DNA from: Acidobacteriota bacterium
GTDB lineage: Bacteria; Acidobacteriota; Blastocatellia; HR10
Assembly: GCA_030550025.1 (NCBI GenBank)
Contig: JAUQQC010000001.1
Location: forward strand, 1-64,000
DNA length: 64,000 nt
Direction of reading: 5' to 3'
This document shows, piece by piece, positions 1-8,141 of this stretch (the first letter of the stretch is position 1; each line of letters opens with the position of its first letter). The translations under genes were made by a program, and so were the position numbers. Under the pieces are notes generated by a model. That model was given only the letters and a program-made list of their open reading frames with translations, had not been told where the DNA came from and did not search any database.

Positions 1-1
1 G

Positions 2-814
2 ATCAATCGCGCGATCCTGCAGGCTCATGCGGAAGGGATCGTCACAAGCGCCAGCCTCATGGCCGTTGGTGCCGCTTTCGAAGATGCCGTCTCGCAAGCA
101 CGATCTTTCCCCCACTTGGGGCTGGGCGTGCATGTGACATGGGTGGAAGAACGCCCGGTTTCCGCTCCGGATCATATCCCCACGTTGGTAGACGCCAGGG
201 GTCGGCTTCATCGCGTTCCCCAGTTTCTGCTACGCCTACAAATGGGCTTCATCCACCAGAGCGAGCTTGAGCGCGAAACCCGCGCTCAACTGGAGCGCGT
301 GATCGCCGCTGGCGTTCGACCGACATACGTGGATAGTCACAAGCATTTGCACGTGTATCCGCCGCTACTCGACCTTCTTCTTCGCCTCCTTCCAGAGTAT
401 GGGATCCGCGCCGTGCGCCTACCCAGAGAGCGTTTTCTTTGGCCGCCTCCGCCGAATGTCTGGCGGGGACTTCCCGTGCGACTATTCGCCGAGTGGGCGC
501 GCCGAAGCCTCCGCAGAGCGGGGGTGTTCTTCCCCGATCACTTCTTCGGGCTCTTTCACACGGGAGCGCTCAGGGAATCTGTCCTTCTGACGTTGCTCAA
601 TCGGCTCCCCGAAGGGGTGAGCGAGCTGCTTTGTCATCCCGGGATCGTGGATAAGCCGTTGGCCCTCGTGCGGACGCGCCTTCGCTCCTGCCGGGAAGAA
701 GAATGGCGTGCCCTCATGAGCCCCGCCGTGCGAGAGGAGATCGGCCGCAGGGGGATTCGCCTGGTGACCTATGAAGAAGCGATGTCCCAACGGGAATCCC
801 AGTCCCGAGTCTGA
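2..814 (+). CDS. ChbG/HpnK (YdjC-like) family carbohydrate deacetylase, 5' end outside window
   Basis: The reading frame is open from base 2, before the first in-window ATG at 59, and the upstream codons read INRAILQAHAEGIVTSASLM, the usual early part of this family, so the gene starts outside the window. Family members remove N-acetyl groups from amino sugars with a metal-dependent TIM-barrel-like fold. Seen: the metal-binding stretch VDSHKHLHVYP and the later LLCHPG motif. The last 44 bases overlap the start of a GT2 glycosyltransferase, so the two probably work together in making an amino-sugar-bearing lipid, as HpnK does in hopanoid head-group synthesis. The exact substrate cannot be told from sequence. 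Confidence 0.8.
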   Translation: MNRAILQAHAEGIVTSASLMAVGAAFEDAVSQARSFPHLGLGVHVTWVEERPVSAPDHIPTLVDARGRLHRVPQFLLRLQMGFIHQSELERETRAQLERVIAAGVRPTYVDSHKHLHVYPPLLDLLLRLLPEYGIRAVRLPRERFLWPPPPNVWRGLPVRLFAEWARRSLRRAGVFFPDHFFGLFHTGALRESVLLTLLNRLPEGVSELLCHPGIVDKPLALVRTRLRSCREEEWRALMSPAVREEIGRRGIRLVTYEEAMSQRESQSRV

Positions 815-1835
815 GGGGACCCCAATTCGCTACTCCATCGTCATCCCGATGCGGGATGAAGAGGGAAATGTGGAGCCGCTTTGGCGCGAGGTGACTGAAG
901 TCATGGGCGCTTTGGGGGAGCCCTATGAGCTGATCTTCATAGACGACGGAAGTGCGGATCGGACGTATGAGCGCCTCCTGAGCCTCTATGAGCGAGACCC
1001 GCACGTTCACGTACTTCGGTTCAGCAAGAACTTCGGACAGACGGCAGCGCTGATGGCCGGATTCGATTTCGCTCGGGGAGAGATTATCATCGCGATGGAT
1101 GGCGATTTGCAGTACGATGCGCGTGACATCCCACGCCTGGTGCGGAAGCTGGGGGAAGGGTATGATCTCGTCAGCGGATGGCGCGCGAAGCGGTCGGATG
1201 CGTGGCTGACGCGTCGCCTTCCCTCGCGCGTCGCCAATTGGCTGGTCGCTCGCCTCTCGGGCATCCCTTTGAGGGATTTCGGCTCGACGTTCAAGGCATA
1301 TCGGCGGGAGGTGGTCGCCGAGCTTCGGCTCTATGGAGAGCAGCATCGGTTTATTCCAGTGCTCGCCGCTCAGTGGTGGAATCGCCTCTCAGAAATCCCT
1401 GTGAATGTGCGCCCCCGTCAGTGGGGCCGCTCAAAGTATGGCCTCTCGCGCACATTGCGCGTGGCATTTGATCTGATGACGATCGCCTTTCTCCAACGCT
1501 ATCTCGCCCAACCTCTTCGTTTGTTCGGAGGGTGGGGAGTCATCGCCCTCCTCATCGGTCTCGGGCTTGATGGATACCTCCTGGAGGAGAAATTCCTTCG
1601 GCGCGTTTCGATTATGGGAGAGCACGGGCCGCTCCTCCTCTTGAGCACCTTGCTCATCATCACGGGGGTGCAATTCATCTCGCTTGGACTCCTAGGTGAG
1701 ATCATCTCCCGGACGTACTACGAATCCCGACGGAAGCAGATCTATTCGATTCGACAGATCCATAGTCGGAGGTCAGATCTCGCACTGCCCGTGGAGACTT
1801 CTCCTCAGATACGGGAGAGGCGCTTCCCCCCATAG
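771..1835 (+). CDS. GT2 family glycosyltransferase, polyprenyl-phosphate type (ArnC/DPM1-like)
   Basis: 354 aa. The N-terminal GT-A domain has YSIVIPMRDEEGN, the IDDGSADRT motif and MDGDLQYD, the nucleotide-sugar/metal-binding DxD-type region. Two hydrophobic C-terminal segments (about residues 240-265 and 285-315) and the closing GEIISRTYYESRR are typical of ArnC/GtrB-like enzymes that load a sugar onto a polyisoprenyl phosphate at the inner membrane. The ATG at 771 lies inside the upstream deacetylase gene (44 nt overlap). It is the only in-frame ATG ahead of the conserved domain, which suggests translational coupling. The acceptor and sugar are unknown. Confidence 0.85.
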   Translation: MKKRCPNGNPSPESEGTPIRYSIVIPMRDEEGNVEPLWREVTEVMGALGEPYELIFIDDGSADRTYERLLSLYERDPHVHVLRFSKNFGQTAALMAGFDFARGEIIIAMDGDLQYDARDIPRLVRKLGEGYDLVSGWRAKRSDAWLTRRLPSRVANWLVARLSGIPLRDFGSTFKAYRREVVAELRLYGEQHRFIPVLAAQWWNRLSEIPVNVRPRQWGRSKYGLSRTLRVAFDLMTIAFLQRYLAQPLRLFGGWGVIALLIGLGLDGYLLEEKFLRRVSIMGEHGPLLLLSTLLIITGVQFISLGLLGEIISRTYYESRRKQIYSIRQIHSRRSDLALPVETSPQIRERRFPP

Positions 1836-1888
1836 TCCTCAGAAGTCCCCGTTCGCTCGTTCTGACAACGGCGGCGGCATCGGGTTAG

Positions 1889-2956
1889 TTACTTCAAGCT
1901 CGCTTTGACCACTTCGGTGCGCGTCTTCCCGGCCATTGTCACGCTCTTCACGAAATAGAGGAAGCCGTCACGCCCCACGGCGCGAAGAAGACCCACGTTC
2001 TGCGCCGGAATCGAGCGGACTGGTCCATCCCAGGAAGCCACATAGATTGTATAACTGAACGGTCGGTATAGCGCCTTTGCTTGCTGCTGACCCTGACCTA
2101 CCGCCCGCTGCTGCCACTTGTCGCCCATCGCTGCCCGAGCAAAAACGAAGGTGTCCGAACCGAGTGAGGAAAAAAAGTCGAGTGTGACGGCCGCTGGCTC
2201 ACCTCCTCTCATCGCACGTTCACCCTGGCTTTCGGTCGAGACGATCATGAAACTCTTCGCCCCGAGTTTTTGCCCGTCGTGCGAGAACCGGTGAACAAGA
2301 ACGTCGGCACTCGCTGGATCGAGCAGGAAGATCCCCCTGCCCGTCACCACCAGCCGGCGATCATTCCGCGAAAGGGATCGCCCTGCCCCGTTCAACTCTG
2401 TCTCCCCAATCGGCGCGAGAACCTGACCGCTGCTGCTGAGCCGATAGATCGCCTCACGAACGCCAGAACTCCCCGGAGAATCGGCCGACTTGAGACCGAG
2501 CAGGAAAAATTCCCCCCTCTCACCCGGCTCGACCCTTTCAGCCGCTACGCCCCCCACTTCAATGGACCGACGCAGCTTCCCCTCAGGGTCGAAGACAAGA
2601 ACGCGCGTCATCACAGCCGAGGACTGTGGATCCATGGCTACACCCGCCACAATCAGCTCTCCACCTGCTGTAACACGGAAATCAGCAATCCTCTTTAGAC
2701 CGTGATCCTCGGCGCCGATTCGGAAGACGCGCCGACCATCCGGCTGAAGTTTCACGATCTCCTCGAAGGAACCGAAATAAAGGGCTCCCGTGCGATCCAC
2801 CTCCAGGCTATGGAGACGAAAGTTCTCATCCAACACCGTCCGCTCCAGCACGACGATTCGCTCCTGAGCCAGGAGCACCTGCCCTCCGAACCCGAAGCAA
2901 ACGAGGAGATACACGGCGGCTATCGCTGGAAGATTTCTTCGGCGGCCAGGATTCAT
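1889..2956 (-). CDS. Secreted protein of unknown function, probable beta-propeller
   Basis: 355 aa. It starts at an ATG preceded by AAAGGAGAGG. The N-terminus has arginines, a hydrophobic run (AAVYLLVCFGFG) and an Ala-Gln cleavage-like site, a signal peptide. The rest has repeated short strands of the kind GGELIVAGV, VLVFDPEGKLRRS and GEFFLLGL, which suggests a six- or seven-bladed NHL/YVTN-like propeller. I do not recognise a specific family. It begins 25 bases after the sigma-54 regulator ends and reads in the same direction, so it may be the third gene of that operon. Confidence 0.6.
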   Translation of the reverse strand: MNPGRRRNLPAIAAVYLLVCFGFGGQVLLAQERIVVLERTVLDENFRLHSLEVDRTGALYFGSFEEIVKLQPDGRRVFRIGAEDHGLKRIADFRVTAGGELIVAGVAMDPQSSAVMTRVLVFDPEGKLRRSIEVGGVAAERVEPGERGEFFLLGLKSADSPGSSGVREAIYRLSSSGQVLAPIGETELNGAGRSLSRNDRRLVVTGRGIFLLDPASADVLVHRFSHDGQKLGAKSFMIVSTESQGERAMRGGEPAAVTLDFFSSLGSDTFVFARAAMGDKWQQRAVGQGQQQAKALYRPFSYTIYVASWDGPVRSIPAQNVGLLRAVGRDGFLYFVKSVTMAGKTRTEVVKASLK

Positions 2957-2981
2957 CTTGACCTCTCCTTTCCGATGTTCA

Positions 2982-4376
2982 TCAGGAATCCGCGTTCGTT
3001 CGCTCCAACGAGATGCCGAAGCGTTCTACCATGCGATAGAGCGTGCGCCGATCAATGCCGAGGATCTCGGCAGCACGGCTTCGGTTACCGTTGACGACGT
3101 CGAGGACGTAGAGCAGGTAGCGACGCTCTAATTCATCGAGCGAAGGCAGATCCTGAAAGAGCGTGGCTTCTAAGGTCGTGGAAGTGCGCCCGCGTCGGAG
3201 AGAGGGCACAGCCGCACGAATCTTCTCCGGCAAATCTTCCGGAGTGATCAATCCTCCTCGCGCGTGGATGACGGCGTATTCGATGCTGTTCTCCAGCTCG
3301 CGCACGTTTCCGGGCCATGTGTAGGTCATCAAGAGCGCCAGAGCGGCCGGGGAGAAAGCGAGCGCACGTCCGGTCTGTTGTAGAGCGCGTCGGAGAAAGT
3401 GTGTAGCCAGCAGGGGGATGTCCTCGCGGCGTTCTCTCAAAGGGGGCACGCGTAGGGTGACGACGCTCAAGCGATAATAAAGATCTTCGCGGAAACGCCG
3501 GGTTTTCACCTCGGCTTCCAGGTCTCGATTCGTCGCCGCGATCACGCGCACGTCTACGCGACGGGTTCGCGCCTCTCCGACGCGCTTGATCTCGCCTTCC
3601 TGGAGGACGCGGAGCAATTTCACCTGGAGGGCGGGCGTCGTCTCGCTGATCTCATCCAGGAAGATCGTCCCTCCGTGCGCTTCCTCGAAGAGGCCCTTTT
3701 TATCGGCGACGGCGCCGGTGAAGCTGCCCCGGACGTGTCCGAAGAGTTCGGCCTCGAGCAACGTTTCCGTCAACGCGCCACAGTTGATGGCGACGAAGGG
3801 GCCATGAGCGCGCGGGCTGTGCGCATGGATGGCGCGGGCGATCAATTCCTTCCCCGTCCCCGACTCCCCCACGATGAGTACGGTTGTGGACATCGGAGCC
3901 ACGCGCGCGATCTCTTTGTACAACTCGATCATCTGGGGCGTACGACCGATGAGACCCGAGTTCTCGTAGGCTTTGAGCAAGTGTTCAAGGGAGGCATCGT
4001 CCGAGATCGGCTCGCGAGGGGATAGCGCGCGGCGCACGGTCTGCAGGACGTCTTCAACTTTGAAGGGCTTGGAGATGAAATCGAAGGCGCCCCTTCGGAG
4101 CGCCTCAACGGCTGCCTCCAATGTCCCGAATCCCGTGATCAGGATCACCTCCGTGCGCGGCGATCTCTCCTTGAAGGCCTTGAGGATGTCCAGTCCCGTT
4201 CGCGGTTCATTCAGGTTCAGATCGACGATGGCGCAGTCGAAGTCTTCGCGCTCCAGCAACTCCAAGGCGCGTTCGGCCGAGAGCGCCGCGTGCACCGACC
4301 AATCCGGGACCGAGAGGAGCTCGGTCAGGAACTCGCACGTCTCGGGATCATCATCCACGATGAGGATCCTCTTCAT
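2982..4376 (-). CDS. Sigma-54-dependent response regulator, NtrC family
   Basis: 464 aa in three domains. The receiver has the acidic pocket DDD at residues 8-10, phospho-acceptor Asp52 in AIVDLN, and the ISKPF lysine. The AAA+ domain has Walker A GESGTGKE and Walker B GTIFLDE. The Fis-type helix-turn-helix is at the C-terminus (GNRSRAAEILGIDRRTLYR). The loop that contacts sigma-54 reads GSFTGA instead of the usual GAFTGA. Its start overlaps the end of the sensor kinase gene by 26 bases, so the two are a cognate pair. It should activate sigma-54 promoters; none was identified in the window. Confidence 0.92.
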   Translation of the reverse strand: MKRILIVDDDPETCEFLTELLSVPDWSVHAALSAERALELLEREDFDCAIVDLNLNEPRTGLDILKAFKERSPRTEVILITGFGTLEAAVEALRRGAFDFISKPFKVEDVLQTVRRALSPREPISDDASLEHLLKAYENSGLIGRTPQMIELYKEIARVAPMSTTVLIVGESGTGKELIARAIHAHSPRAHGPFVAINCGALTETLLEAELFGHVRGSFTGAVADKKGLFEEAHGGTIFLDEISETTPALQVKLLRVLQEGEIKRVGEARTRRVDVRVIAATNRDLEAEVKTRRFREDLYYRLSVVTLRVPPLRERREDIPLLATHFLRRALQQTGRALAFSPAALALLMTYTWPGNVRELENSIEYAVIHARGGLITPEDLPEKIRAAVPSLRRGRTSTTLEATLFQDLPSLDELERRYLLYVLDVVNGNRSRAAEILGIDRRTLYRMVERFGISLERTNADS

Positions 4377-5967
4377 GTCCCTCCTCCGGCATCGAGGATC
4401 GCGCAGCCAGAGCGGGGAACGTCAATCGGACGATCGTGCCCCGGCCCGGCTCGCTCTGTACGGTGACCTCGCCCCCGTGTTCCTTGGTGATTTGCCTCAC
4501 GATCGAAAGGCCGAGTCCACTTCCGCGTCCATCCGCCTTCGTCGTGAAGAAAGGCTCGAAGATATGAGCCAAGACGTCGGGACTCATGCCGATGCCCGTA
4601 TCCGCGCATTCGATGACGACCCACTCTTTCCCTTCGGCGAATGCGCGAAGGGTCAGGCGTCCACCTTCGGGCATGGCGTCCAGGCTGTTGGCGATCACAT
4701 TGAGGAGCACTTGCTGGAACTGTTCGGGCGAGCCGAGGATCTCCGGCAGATCAGGGGCTAGTTCCAGACTCACTTCGATCTTATGTTCCTGAAGTGTCGG
4801 CAGGACGATCTCCACGACGTACTGCAGCAGGGGTTCGATGCGAAGCGGCAGATATTCCGGTCGGGGCCGTCGCGTGGCATCCAAGAGGCGACGCACGATG
4901 CGCTCGATGCGTTCGATCTGCCCGAGGATGATGGTGAGTCGGCGAATCCCTTCCTCGTCTTGCGTGCGAGCGCGCAGCAACTGAATATGCCCGGAGATGA
5001 GATTGAGCGGGGTTCCAATCTCATGGGCGAATTGCGCCGCCAAGTGACCGGCCGCCGCCAAACGCTCCATCTGCAAGAGCTGCCGCTGAATCGTGAAAAG
5101 CTGAAGATTCGCCTCCTGAAGCTGCCGGTTCCGCTCGCTCAGCTCCGCGGTCGCTTCGCGCACGAGCGCCTCCAAACGATCCTGTTCGGCTTCCAAGGCT
5201 TCGGTCATCTCTCGAATGCGAGAGAGGAGAGCGTTCAGTCCCCGACTCAAGGTCCCCATCTCATCGTGCGAGGTGACAGGCACGCGAACGTGCAGATCGC
5301 CCGCTTCAGCGTGGCGCATCGCGCCAAGGATCGTACGGATCGGGCGATAGATCAATCGGCGGAAGAGCAGATGCAGAGCGATGGTGATCCCGCCGACAGC
5401 AGCCAAAAGGGCGAGCCATGCGAGGCGATTCAGACGCTCGAACAACGTCTTGCCGTAGGCCATCTCGGCGCGAATGACGACGAAGCCGATGGGCGTCCCA
5501 TCACTTTCAATAGGAGCGCTGGCGGAGATGCGATAACTCCCGCCTTGCGCCGCCTCAAGACGCGAAGGGACCCGCCCCTGTTTGGCCTCACTCAAGAGAT
5601 CGAGCGGGACGGGCATCGGGGGGAGATTCTCCGAAGTGCTCATGGGGAGGGCGACGACCTCGCGCACGCCCGAACGCGTCAGGCTATAGATATGGATCTC
5701 GACGATCTCACCGTGAGCCCGCTGATAATAAAGGGCATCAGTGCGCAGTGCGGCCAGGTCCATCACCTGCTCGGAGGAGAGATGTTGTGCCAGTTGCGCC
5801 GCCAGGAGTTCCGCCCGCCGCCGATTCTCCTCCAGAAGCAGCGTTCGCATCGTCGAGAGGTACATCGAGAGAAGCGCGCCGAAGATCACCAGGACGAGCG
5901 CCGAGATCGAGAGGGCAACCTTCGCATGAAGGCTAATGTGGCGGCGCTTCCACCAAGACTCGCCCAT
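4351..5967 (-). CDS. Sensor histidine kinase with HAMP domain
   Basis: 538 aa. A first membrane helix lies at about residues 16-38, then an extracytoplasmic sensor region to about 180 and a second helix near 182-204. A HAMP linker follows (RPIRTILGAMRHAEAGDL), then a coiled coil (about 255-300), a HisKA domain with His315 in FAHEIGTPLN, and a GHKL ATPase domain with N-box NVIANSLDAM, DTGIGM and GRGSGLGLS. The order and the NtrB-like H-box fit a membrane sensor feeding the overlapping sigma-54 regulator. The signal sensed is unknown. It is divergent from rtcB, with 74 bases between the start codons. Confidence 0.92.
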   Translation of the reverse strand: MGESWWKRRHISLHAKVALSISALVLVIFGALLSMYLSTMRTLLLEENRRRAELLAAQLAQHLSSEQVMDLAALRTDALYYQRAHGEIVEIHIYSLTRSGVREVVALPMSTSENLPPMPVPLDLLSEAKQGRVPSRLEAAQGGSYRISASAPIESDGTPIGFVVIRAEMAYGKTLFERLNRLAWLALLAAVGGITIALHLLFRRLIYRPIRTILGAMRHAEAGDLHVRVPVTSHDEMGTLSRGLNALLSRIREMTEALEAEQDRLEALVREATAELSERNRQLQEANLQLFTIQRQLLQMERLAAAGHLAAQFAHEIGTPLNLISGHIQLLRARTQDEEGIRRLTIILGQIERIERIVRRLLDATRRPRPEYLPLRIEPLLQYVVEIVLPTLQEHKIEVSLELAPDLPEILGSPEQFQQVLLNVIANSLDAMPEGGRLTLRAFAEGKEWVVIECADTGIGMSPDVLAHIFEPFFTTKADGRGSGLGLSIVRQITKEHGGEVTVQSEPGRGTIVRLTFPALAARSSMPEEGHEEDPHRG

Positions 5968-5980
5968 ATCGGTCTCGATT

Positions 5981-6008
5981 TTAGCAAAGGCGCGCCGATC
6001 ATGTATAA
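5981..6008 (+). promoter_or_regulatory. Sigma-70 type promoter for rtcB
   Basis: TTAGCA (5981-5986), a 16-base spacer and a perfect TATAAT (6003-6008). The predicted transcript would begin near 6015, which supports ATG 6042 over the in-frame TTG at 6009 as the rtcB start. Confidence 0.65.
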
Positions 6009-6041
6009 TTGAAATTTCAGCAGGAGCAAGGGGGTGTCACC

Positions 6042-7484
6042 ATGTCGAAAGATTGGCATCGGATTCTCGTCAAACTCGATGCATATCGGTACATGATCCC
6101 GCGCACGTATAAGCCGGGCATGCAGACGGATGTGATCATCTACGTGGATGAGGCACTTCTGGAGACGGTGACGAAGGATCTCTCGCTTGAGCAGGCGGCG
6201 AATTTGGCGTTTCTGCCCGGCATCGTGGGGCGTCCGATCGTCCTGCCGGATGTGCATCAAGGGTATGGATTCCCCATTGGGGGCGTGGCCGCGACGGACG
6301 CCGAAGAAGGCGTCGTCTCGCCAGCCGGCATCGGCTTCGACATCAACTGCGGTGTGCGCTTGCTCCGATCGGACTTGACCCTGGAGCAGATTCGCCCGAA
6401 GCTGGAGAGCATCGTGAATGATCTGTTCCACGCCGTCCCCGCCGGGACCGGGCGCGAGGGGCAGATCAGCGTCAACCGCGCGGAGATGGATAACGTCTTG
6501 CGCTTGGGAGCGCAGTGGGCCGTCGAGCGAGGTTACGGACGACCGGAGGATCTCGACCACATCGAATCGCGGGGCTGCATCCCTGGAGCGAATCCCAAGG
6601 CCGTGAGCGAGTACGCGCGTCAGCGCGGGGCGGATCAGCTCGGCACGCTCGGATCGGGCAACCATTTCCTGGAGATTCAGTACGTCGAGGAGGTTTTCGA
6701 TCGCGCGGCAGCGCAAGCTTTTGGATTGCGTCCGGGGCAGGTCACTGTGCTCATTCACACGGGCTCGCGCGGATTCGGTCATCAGGTCTGCACCGATTAT
6801 CTGAAGGTCTTGCGCTCGGCCATGCAGAAGTACAACATTCACCTGCCCGATAAGGAGATGGCGGCCACGTACATCACGTCCCCGGAAGGGCAGGATTATC
6901 TGGGAGCGATGAATGCAGCGGCCAACTTCGCTTTCGCGAACCGGCAGATGATCACCCATTGGGTGCGCGAGGTCTTTCGGAAGCACTTCGGTGCCGACGG
7001 AGATCTTCAGATCGTTTATGACGTCGCGCATAATATCGCCAAGTTCGAGACGCACACGATCGAGGGCGAGCGACGGCGCGTTCTGGTACACCGCAAGGGG
7101 GCGACGCGCGCGTTGCCGGCCGGGCATCCTGAGTTGCATGAGACGTATCGCGCCATCGGCCAACCGGTGATCATTCCCGGCGATATGGGGCGTGCTTCCT
7201 ATGTGCTCATCGGCACGGCCGCTGAGGAGACTTTCGCCTCGAGTTGTCACGGTGCTGGGCGCGTCATGTCGCGCACGGCGGCCAAGAAGGGGCGCGACAT
7301 CAATCAAGTTCGGAAGCAACTGGCCGAGCGGGGCGTCTTGGTCAAGGCGGCCAGCAAAGATGGCGTGCTGGAGGAGATCCCAGAGGCCTATAAGGACGTG
7401 AACGATGTCGCGCGCGTCGTCGAAGCGGCTGGAATCGCGCGGCGGGTCGCGCGATTGCGTCCGATCGGCGTGGTGAAGGGCTGA
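6042..7484 (+). CDS. rtcB: RtcB RNA-splicing ligase
   Basis: 480 aa from ATG 6042, which follows AGGAG at 6022-6026 and lies downstream of a good promoter; the frame is open to a TTG at 6009. RtcB joins 2',3'-cyclic phosphate (or 3'-phosphate) RNA ends to 5'-OH ends using GTP and Mn2+. All hallmark motifs are present: GFDINCGVRLL with the metal-binding cysteine, GSGNHFLE, HTGSRGFGHQ, YDVAHN, and SCHGAGR carrying the histidine that is guanylylated. No archease gene, the usual activator, is seen in the window. It is probably involved in RNA repair rather than tRNA splicing; the stress that induces it is unknown. Confidence 0.96.
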   Translation: MSKDWHRILVKLDAYRYMIPRTYKPGMQTDVIIYVDEALLETVTKDLSLEQAANLAFLPGIVGRPIVLPDVHQGYGFPIGGVAATDAEEGVVSPAGIGFDINCGVRLLRSDLTLEQIRPKLESIVNDLFHAVPAGTGREGQISVNRAEMDNVLRLGAQWAVERGYGRPEDLDHIESRGCIPGANPKAVSEYARQRGADQLGTLGSGNHFLEIQYVEEVFDRAAAQAFGLRPGQVTVLIHTGSRGFGHQVCTDYLKVLRSAMQKYNIHLPDKEMAATYITSPEGQDYLGAMNAAANFAFANRQMITHWVREVFRKHFGADGDLQIVYDVAHNIAKFETHTIEGERRRVLVHRKGATRALPAGHPELHETYRAIGQPVIIPGDMGRASYVLIGTAAEETFASSCHGAGRVMSRTAAKKGRDINQVRKQLAERGVLVKAASKDGVLEEIPEAYKDVNDVARVVEAAGIARRVARLRPIGVVKG

Positions 7485-7563
7485 AGCGCTCGCCGCCTGA
7501 GAGAGCAAAAGCGGGTACTGCCCCGAACGCTCACGGCAAGGCGAGGTCGGCGCGGAAGAAACG

Positions 7564-8106
7564 ATGCTCAACGTCGGTGATCGAGCGCCGGATGTGGAGC
7601 TTCTTCGCACCGATGGTCAGTCGGTGCGCCTGTCTGATTTTTGGGCACGTGGGCCCGCTGTCCTCGTTTTCCTGCGCCATTACGGCTGACCATTCTGCCG
7701 CGAGCACGTCGCCGGGCTGCGACGCGACGCTGAACGATTTCAGGAGCGGGGAGCAGAGGTCGTGCTCATCGGCCAAGGTGGCGTCGAACAAACGCGCGCT
7801 TTTTGTCAGGACTACGCCGTGCCTTTCCCTTGTCTGGCCGATCCCGAGCGAAAGGCGTACGCGGCTTATGGCTTGGGCGCAGGCACTCCGGCCCAAATAT
7901 TCGGGTGGCGGGTCTGGTGGCGCGGATTTCACGCCATAAGGCGTGGGTATGCGGCTGGAAAGCCCATTGGGGATGTTCGACAGATGCCCGGCATCTTCAT
8001 CGTGGATCGTACGGGGATCATCCGCTTCATCTATCGGTATCGCGATATCGCAGATAATCCACCCAATGAGCTCTTGCTTGAACAGCTTGCGCGTGTGAAG
8101 GGATGA
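7564..8106 (+). CDS. Peroxiredoxin-like (AhpC/TSA) protein, probable selenoprotein with in-frame TGA
   Basis: One frame runs from ATG 7564 (GGAAG 5 bases upstream) to the stop at 8104-8106, interrupted only by TGA at 7687-7689. Before it reads VLVFLRHYG and after it PFCREH, so the TGA sits where relatives have the first Cys of a GCPFC redox motif. Read as selenocysteine (residue 42) the product is 180 aa, with a complete thioredoxin-fold peroxiredoxin-like domain ending in MPGIFIVDRTGIIRFIY. A stable hairpin follows the TGA at a suitable distance. The alternative is a nonsense mutation or sequencing error turning TGC or TGT into TGA. No selA, selB, selC or selD lies in the window, so the Sec reading is strong inference rather than proof. 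rtcB ends 79 bases upstream. Confidence 0.75.
7705..7726 (+). promoter_or_regulatory. Bacterial SECIS-like hairpin after the in-frame TGA
   Basis: Bases 7705-7712 pair with 7719-7726 (seven pairs, one A-C mismatch) around a six-base loop CGGGCT at 7713-7718. The loop begins 23 bases after the TGA, and its second base is G. Both fit the published bacterial SECIS rules as I recall them (G in the first two loop bases, loop 16-37 bases from UGA). Confidence 0.6.
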
Positions 8107-8134
8107 GCGAAGGGCCGGGAGAGGCCCTCCGCTC
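8105..8134 (+). terminator. Hairpin between convergent genes
   Basis: GAGCG-A-AGGGCC (8105-8116) pairs with GGCCCT-C-CGCTC (8123-8134), 11 pairs and one mismatch around a six-base loop. It lies between the converging selenoprotein gene and the FG-GAP gene and could serve both strands. There is no strong T-tract. Confidence 0.45.
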
Positions 8135-8141
8135 GCGTCCG

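Noticed and set aside
4783-7610. Long reading frames antisense to the sensor kinase and to rtcB (about 400 and 570 codons)
   Set aside because: They mirror well-supported genes, have no domain or ribosome binding site and reflect the high GC content.
7577-7939. A 120-codon frame overlapping the peroxiredoxin-like gene
   Set aside because: Its translation lacks any domain, whereas the frame containing the TGA reads a full thioredoxin-fold protein on both sides.
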